A DNA stretch of 64,000 bases from TC-15 sp034437275 (GTDB lineage: Bacteria > Chloroflexota > Anaerolineae > Aggregatilineales > Aggregatilineaceae), in NCBI GenBank assembly GCA_034437275.1, contig DAOTUD010000040.1:73007-137006 (forward strand), read 5' to 3'. Positions 59,818 to 64,000 of this stretch are shown piece by piece. The notes under the pieces were generated by a model. It did not search any database. It saw only the letters and a list, made by a program, of their open reading frames with translations, and was not told the origin of the DNA. How positions within the stretch are numbered: the stretch's first letter is position 1; each line of letters begins with the position of its first letter. The position numbers and the translations under genes were made by a program.

Positions 59818-60447
59818 CTAGTCGACCGGCTCTTTATAGACGATATATTTGCCCATGTCATCGCCTTTGGCAATGCAGGCCGCCATATCGACCTTGAATT
59901 CATGGCCGCCCGAAACCCACCGCAGGCCCTCCTGCAACAGCCCCTGGCCGATGTAGCACACAGGCCGGTCGGCCTTGCGATTCCAGCACATCGGGCACCG
60001 TTCGAGCGTATACACAAACTTGTCGCCCTCGTCGTAGACGTTCGAGACCTGGTCGGAGAACTGGGTGAGGATGTTCGCCATGGCTGGCAGGCCGATCTTG
60101 AGCTTGGCCGCCAGGGGGAGCACCTTGAACGCCAGGTCGCCCACCCCGGCCAGCGCGCCGAACCCACGCAGCGCGTCGGCAAAGGTTGCCCGGCCCGCCC
60201 GCAGCGCCAAACCGCGGCCACCACGCGGCCCGTACATATCTTCCAGCGCCACACACAGCGCCGTGAAGTAGGCGAAATCAAACTCTTTTTCCAGATTGTC
60301 GGGGGGATAGTTGTTGATATATTCCGACAACCCGGCCAGATTCAGGATCGCGTTGAGGCCGTTCTTGCCCATCACCTCTTCTAACGCTTCGATGGTTATG
60401 CGGGCGAACTTATTAGCATAATAAAAACCGCTTTTTTCCGGTGGCAT
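59818..60447 (-). CDS. V4R-domain (4-vinyl-reductase-like) protein
   Basis: 209 residues. The C-terminal half has the V4R pattern, with Cys residues in ERCPMCWNRKADRPVCYIGQGL and HEFKVDMAACIAKGDDMGKY, matching the four-Cys layout of BchJ/V4R proteins. V4R domains bind small hydrophobic ligands and are found both in bacteriochlorophyll-pathway proteins and in signalling proteins. No photosynthesis gene is near, so a chlorophyll role is not supported. The N-terminal half is helical. The ATG at 60447 precedes MPPEKSGFYYANK. Confidence 0.8.
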   Translation of the reverse strand: MPPEKSGFYYANKFARITIEALEEVMGKNGLNAILNLAGLSEYINNYPPDNLEKEFDFAYFTALCVALEDMYGPRGGRGLALRAGRATFADALRGFGALAGVGDLAFKVLPLAAKLKIGLPAMANILTQFSDQVSNVYDEGDKFVYTLERCPMCWNRKADRPVCYIGQGLLQEGLRWVSGGHEFKVDMAACIAKGDDMGKYIVYKEPVD

Positions 60448-60687
60448 TGTACCTGATCCTCCAATCGGTGAGATGGTGCCTGACCGTTGTTTGGCTCATA
60501 GTCGTTATCCATGCGCGCCACACGGCAGCCACAACTCGTGCTCCAGTATGCGCTCTTTCGTACTATGCGTTGTTTGCGGCGAGTTGTCAAGGCTGAACGC
60601 GCACATGCGACTTAATTATAAAGAAAATCGGCAGTTTTGCGAATTAGCCTATTCATTTCGTTTGTTTTCGGTTAGCATCCAGTTAGT

Positions 60688-60716
60688 TTGACTGTTGCTA
60701 ATGTCGATTTTATATT
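60688..60716 (+). promoter_or_regulatory. Sigma-70 promoter of the GNAT gene
   Basis: TTGACT at 60688-60693 and TATATT at 60711-60716 with a 17-base spacer, 53 bases before ATG 60770. Nothing else is seen in the gap 60448-60769. Confidence 0.7.
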
Positions 60717-60769
60717 AAGATAAAATGAAGCAGCCTTTGTTCCTGTCGCTTTTTTTATGTTGAGTGGTT

Positions 60770-61747
60770 ATGCATATCCGATATTATCGTCCTGAAGATG
60801 ACCCCGCCTTGATGGCCCTGGAGCGTATGTGCCCCCGGGGGTTGCCCGAACCGTTCGTTCACTATCGCCGCCGCTTCATCGACCGCGCCGCTTTATTTTC
60901 TGACCACCAACTGCTCGTCGCCGAGCATGAAGACGTCATTGTCGGCGTGACGGCGGTGTGCGTCAAGCGCACGCACATCGGCGACGACCCGGTGTCGCTC
61001 GCCTACGTGTTCGACGTGCGCACCAACCCCGACGTGCGCCGCCAGGGCATCGCCCAGGTCATGCTCGAAGCCGTCGACGACTACCTGCTGGAGCGCGGCG
61101 TCGATGGGGTCTACGCCCACATCGTCACCTCTAATATACCCTCGCTGCGCCTGTTCGGGAAAATGGGCTACGAACGCCTGCGCCAGATCATGCTGCTGGT
61201 GTACCAGCCCTTCCCCGCCGTCGATTTCCCGGAGTGGATGCCCAAGCATTTCGAGGACATCAACACCGACTCCGATCTGATCCAGGCGGTGCACAGCAGC
61301 CGCGATCTGTACGTGCCCAACGTCGCGGAGCGTGTCAAGGACTTCGGCTTCGAGCGCTGGTCGCTGGACCTGGGCGCTACCCAGTTCGCCGGCATGAGCC
61401 TGTTCGACCAGAGCTACGTCTTCCAGCAGTGGCCCGCCGACGAGCCGTTCCCCTCCGAAGCAGAAATGCAGGCCAGCGGCGAGAAAAGCCTGCGCTTCTT
61501 CAATGAGGTCGGCATCCACACCCCGGAGCTGCTCAAAGCACTTTTCGACACCCTGCGTGACCTGGCCGTGACCGAAAACGTCAACAAAATGACGCTGCTG
61601 ATCGACCGCATGGACAAGGTGCCGACCTTCATGTTTTCGGAGGCCCACGCCCAGATGGATTACTGGATGGTGTTCAAGTCGCTGGACCCCGGCTGGATAC
61701 CCGATTGGCAGGACACCCCGATCTACGTCGACGCCCGCGAGTTGTAG
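60770..61747 (+). CDS. GNAT-family N-acetyltransferase with C-terminal extension
   Basis: 325 residues. The GNAT core (about 1-150) shows TNPDVRRQGIAQVMLEAVDDYL, the acetyl-CoA loop, followed by SLRLFGKMGYERL. The C-terminal half (about 150-325) has no clear motif match; it may be a second, degenerate GNAT fold, as in other double-length members. The ATG at 60770 is preferred to GTG 60764, and the preceding promoter supports either. Substrate unknown. Confidence 0.82.
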   Translation: MHIRYYRPEDDPALMALERMCPRGLPEPFVHYRRRFIDRAALFSDHQLLVAEHEDVIVGVTAVCVKRTHIGDDPVSLAYVFDVRTNPDVRRQGIAQVMLEAVDDYLLERGVDGVYAHIVTSNIPSLRLFGKMGYERLRQIMLLVYQPFPAVDFPEWMPKHFEDINTDSDLIQAVHSSRDLYVPNVAERVKDFGFERWSLDLGATQFAGMSLFDQSYVFQQWPADEPFPSEAEMQASGEKSLRFFNEVGIHTPELLKALFDTLRDLAVTENVNKMTLLIDRMDKVPTFMFSEAHAQMDYWMVFKSLDPGWIPDWQDTPIYVDAREL

Positions 61748-61791
61748 CCTGGCTGCCGCCTGCCCCTGCCACCCTGCGTCCCGGTCATGAT

Positions 61792-61820
61792 TTGTCGTGT
61801 TGCCGCCTGAAGACTATACT
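61792..61820 (+). promoter_or_regulatory. Candidate promoter of the Ser/Thr kinase gene
   Basis: TTGTCG at 61792-61797 and TATACT at 61815-61820 with a 17-base spacer. Confidence 0.55.
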
Positions 61821-61874
61821 TAGGCAAACTATGACCCGAAGTCAGATACTCAGCCTTAAAGGACGCAGTTGGTA

Positions 61875-63875
61875 ATGAATATCCAAAACCTGACAGGACA
61901 AACACTGGGCCAGTACGAGCTGCAACAACTGCTCGGCTTTGGCGGGATGGGCGTGACCTATCGCGCCCACCAGAAAAGCCTGGAGCGTGATGTGGCGGTC
62001 AAGGTACTTGGGGCCGCCCTGGCCAGCGAATCGGGCTACATCGAACGCTTCTACCGTGAGGCCAAAACCGCTGCCTCGCTGGAACACGGGCACATCGTCC
62101 CGGTGTACGATTACGGCGTGCAGGGGGATATCAGCTACGTGGTGATGCGCCTGCTGCCCGGCGGTTCATTGGAAGACCGCATCAAGCAGCACCAGGAGAA
62201 CAACCAGGCCCCGCCCTCGCTGGGCGAGGTGTCCGTGCTGTTGAACCAGTTGGCCAGCGCGCTCGACTATGCCCACGCGCGCGGCGTGATCCACCGCGAC
62301 ATCAAACCCGCCAACATCATGTTTGACACCCAGGGCACGGCCTATATCGTGGACTTCGGGATCGCCAAACTGATGGAATCGACCACCTCGTTTACCGCGA
62401 CCGGCACCCCGATGGGCACGCCGCTGTTTATGCCGCCGGAGCAGTGGCGCTCCGAAGACCTGACGCCCGCTGCCGACCAGTACGCGCTGGCGGTGACGGT
62501 CTACTCGCTGCTGACGGGCGGGCAGTTGCCCTTCGAGGCCACCACGCCCTACGGCATGATGCACAAGCACCTCAACGAGGACCCCATCCCGCCGCACGAA
62601 CGCCGCCCGGATATCCCGCCCGCGTTGAACGGGGTGCTCGCCCGCGCCATGCACAAGACGCCCGCCGAACGCTACCCGACCGTCACGGCCTTTGCCGAGG
62701 CGTTCAAGGAGGCCATCGTCGGGCAGACGGGCGAGATGACCAATTTCTTCACCGCCCCGGTGCGCAGCATGTCCTCCACCGGCAGCGGGCTGGCCCCTTC
62801 GACGGTGACGGTGACCATCACCCAGCCGGCCTACAAAAGCCCGGTGATGTGGGTGCTGGCGGCGGCGCTGGTGGTGGTGCTTGGCGTGCTGGGCTATCTG
62901 CTGCTGGCGGCGGACGACGGCGGCGACGACAACAGCGGCGCGGTGACGCAAACGTTCGGGGCGGATGCGGTCCGCCAGCAAACCGCGGTCGCCGACGCGC
63001 GCACCCAGGCGGTGGGCAACCTGACGGCCACCGCGGCCCAGTGGACGCCGACGTCGACCATCGATCCCACCGAGCGCGCACGGATGCAGGGCTTGCAGAC
63101 GCAGGTTGTGGTCGTCATCACCGAGACTGCCGAGGCCATCCGCGCCGCCCCGACCCTCACCGCGCGGGCTGTGACGGCAGAGGCCGCGACCGCAGCGGCT
63201 GCCGAGGCGCTCACTGCGACGGCGGAGTCCGCGACCGTCGAGGCCGCGACCGCAGCGGCGGCGGAGGCACGCACCGCGACGGCGGACGTGAACCAGGCGA
63301 ACACCGCCACGGCAGAAGCGGCGATCATCGAGGTCGCAACCGCAGGGGCGGCCCAGGCCCGCACCGCAACAGCGGACGTGAACCAGGCGAACACCGCCAT
63401 GGCAGAGGCCGCGCAAGCCACGCCCACCCCGGCCCCAACGCTGACACCGACCCCAACCCCGCGGCCCAACCTGCGCGCGCTGTATACCGACAATGAGTTC
63501 ATGCTGATCAACATCTCGTCGCGCACGCTGGACATCAGCCGGCTGGTGTTCGAGCGCACCATGCCGGACGACACGGTGCGCCGTTTCGCGGCCCGCGAGT
63601 GGGACCGGCCCGCCGCGATCATGCCGCCGGACAACATGACCCGCGACCGCTGCTACCAGTTGTTCACCGCCGAACTCACCGAGCGCGAACCCGCCCTCGA
63701 CGTATGCGCGGCGCGGCTGGGCTGGTTCAGCACCGGCATTTCCGACCGCCACTTCTGGACGGATGGCGAACCGGGCGCGACGTTTGAGGTGATCGACACC
63801 GCGACCGGGCAGCAGTTGGCGGCGTGCCGGCTGGCGGCGGGGGAATGCGAGTTCTTCTGCGAGTCGTGCCGCTAA
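61875..63875 (+). CDS. PknB-like Ser/Thr protein kinase with an extracytoplasmic domain
   Basis: 666 residues. The kinase domain (about 13-280) has GFGGMG at 21-26, Lys43 (AVKVLG), HRDIKPAN at 140-147, DFG at 160-162 and PPEQW in place of APE. A single transmembrane helix follows at about 324-345. An Ala/Thr linker with long repeats spans about 365-535. The outside C-terminal part (about 536-666) holds several Cys residues (RDRCYQLF, DVCAARL, ACRLAAGECEFFC). It could sense envelope conditions and phosphorylate proteins bound by FHA domains such as that at 29.9 kb. ATG 61875 has AAAGGA upstream. Confidence 0.93.
   Translation: MNIQNLTGQTLGQYELQQLLGFGGMGVTYRAHQKSLERDVAVKVLGAALASESGYIERFYREAKTAASLEHGHIVPVYDYGVQGDISYVVMRLLPGGSLEDRIKQHQENNQAPPSLGEVSVLLNQLASALDYAHARGVIHRDIKPANIMFDTQGTAYIVDFGIAKLMESTTSFTATGTPMGTPLFMPPEQWRSEDLTPAADQYALAVTVYSLLTGGQLPFEATTPYGMMHKHLNEDPIPPHERRPDIPPALNGVLARAMHKTPAERYPTVTAFAEAFKEAIVGQTGEMTNFFTAPVRSMSSTGSGLAPSTVTVTITQPAYKSPVMWVLAAALVVVLGVLGYLLLAADDGGDDNSGAVTQTFGADAVRQQTAVADARTQAVGNLTATAAQWTPTSTIDPTERARMQGLQTQVVVVITETAEAIRAAPTLTARAVTAEAATAAAAEALTATAESATVEAATAAAAEARTATADVNQANTATAEAAIIEVATAGAAQARTATADVNQANTAMAEAAQATPTPAPTLTPTPTPRPNLRALYTDNEFMLINISSRTLDISRLVFERTMPDDTVRRFAAREWDRPAAIMPPDNMTRDRCYQLFTAELTEREPALDVCAARLGWFSTGISDRHFWTDGEPGATFEVIDTATGQQLAACRLAAGECEFFCESCR
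63271..63450 (+). repeat. Tandem 90-base repeat in the kinase linker
   Basis: The strings encoding ARTATADVNQANTA occur at 63268-63309 and again at 63358-63399, a period of 90 bases. This is a coding repeat that makes the linker longer by 30 residues. Confidence 0.75.
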
Positions 63876-64000
63876 GGCGTTTCCAGAAAAATACATTCTC
63901 ATAAGATTAAGCCGCTAGTGGTGAGATAAGCACAAACCATTTCTCCAAACCGGGCAAGCGCTCAAAGCGCTGCTCAAGGAGCTTCATCGCCGCTTGAGAG
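63876..64000. other. End of the window, nothing recognised
   Basis: 125 bases after the kinase gene. The last third (AGCGCTCAAAGCGCTGCTC) is rich in repeated GCGCT motifs. Too short to judge whether a gene or an element begins here. Confidence 0.3.

Noticed and set aside
60473..60691. A 72-residue plus-strand frame before the GNAT gene
   Set aside because: Overlaps the promoter region and shows no coding character.
1..64000. tRNA, rRNA, CRISPR array, insertion sequence or prophage
   Set aside because: No T-loop (GTTCGAATC-type) motifs with matching arms, no evenly spaced identical repeats, no transposase or phage genes were seen; the palindromic repeats have no spacer pattern.

Overview
The window is high-GC bacterial DNA that reads as chromosome of a Chloroflexota member, probably Anaerolineae-like. 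This is inferred from content, not from a marker gene: many secreted WD40, TPR, SH3 and CARDB proteins joined by Ala/Thr/Pro linkers, a PknB-like kinase with an extracytoplasmic domain, a UDP-sulfoquinovose synthase, a V4R-domain protein, a Uma2 nuclease, and promoters of ordinary sigma-70 form (several TTGACx/N17/TATxxT pairs). I see no rRNA, tRNA, CRISPR array, insertion sequence or prophage.

Region by region. 1-8.3 kb: a cut-off secreted glycosidase-like protein, a TPR membrane protein, sqdB (sulfolipid head-group synthesis), a LuxR-type regulator, a DUF3891 protein, a GT4 glycosyltransferase and two small membrane proteins. 8.4-14.4 kb: a TrmA/RlmD-type RNA methyltransferase, a Uma2 nuclease, and a minus-strand operon glnA - pucR-type regulator - Gfo/Idh/MocA oxidoreductase. 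14.5-17.6 kb: intergenic palindromes, small hypothetical genes, and three tandem paralogues of which the middle one carries an internal deletion. 17.6-19.9 kb: glmS behind a long leader that contains what looks like a glmS self-cleaving ribozyme with an extra two-hairpin insert. 20-27 kb: a pseudo-receiver, a CARDB lipoprotein, a GNAT enzyme, a 33-residue membrane peptide, a HAD phosphatase, ino1, an arsR-czcD metal-efflux operon with a readable promoter/operator, and a CPBP protease. 27.5-32 kb: a primary-type sigma factor, a PlsC-type acyltransferase, an FHA protein and der. 32.4-38.3 kb: a minus-strand operon argF - TPR - cdaA - cdaR - glsB-like (cyclic di-AMP synthesis). 38.7-49.3 kb: an orphan peptide-type solute-binding protein, a DJ-1/PfpI protein, polA, two tandem C39-type peptidase/TPR proteins, a frameshifted PNPOx-family gene and a GT1 glycosyltransferase. 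49.4-64 kb: three WD40 proteins (one with three seven-bladed propellers in one chain), a ROK sugar kinase, zinc-ribbon and SH3 proteins, a V4R protein, a GNAT enzyme and a Ser/Thr kinase.

Themes. Amino-sugar, envelope and lipid supply recur (glmS, sqdB, ino1, plsC, two glycosyltransferases, ROK kinase), together with envelope signalling (cdaA/cdaR, FHA, Ser/Thr kinase, WD40 proteins). Non-coding space is rich: two families of intergenic palindromic repeats, several clean intrinsic terminators, and the ribozyme leader. Functions are family assignments made from visible motifs; no database was searched.
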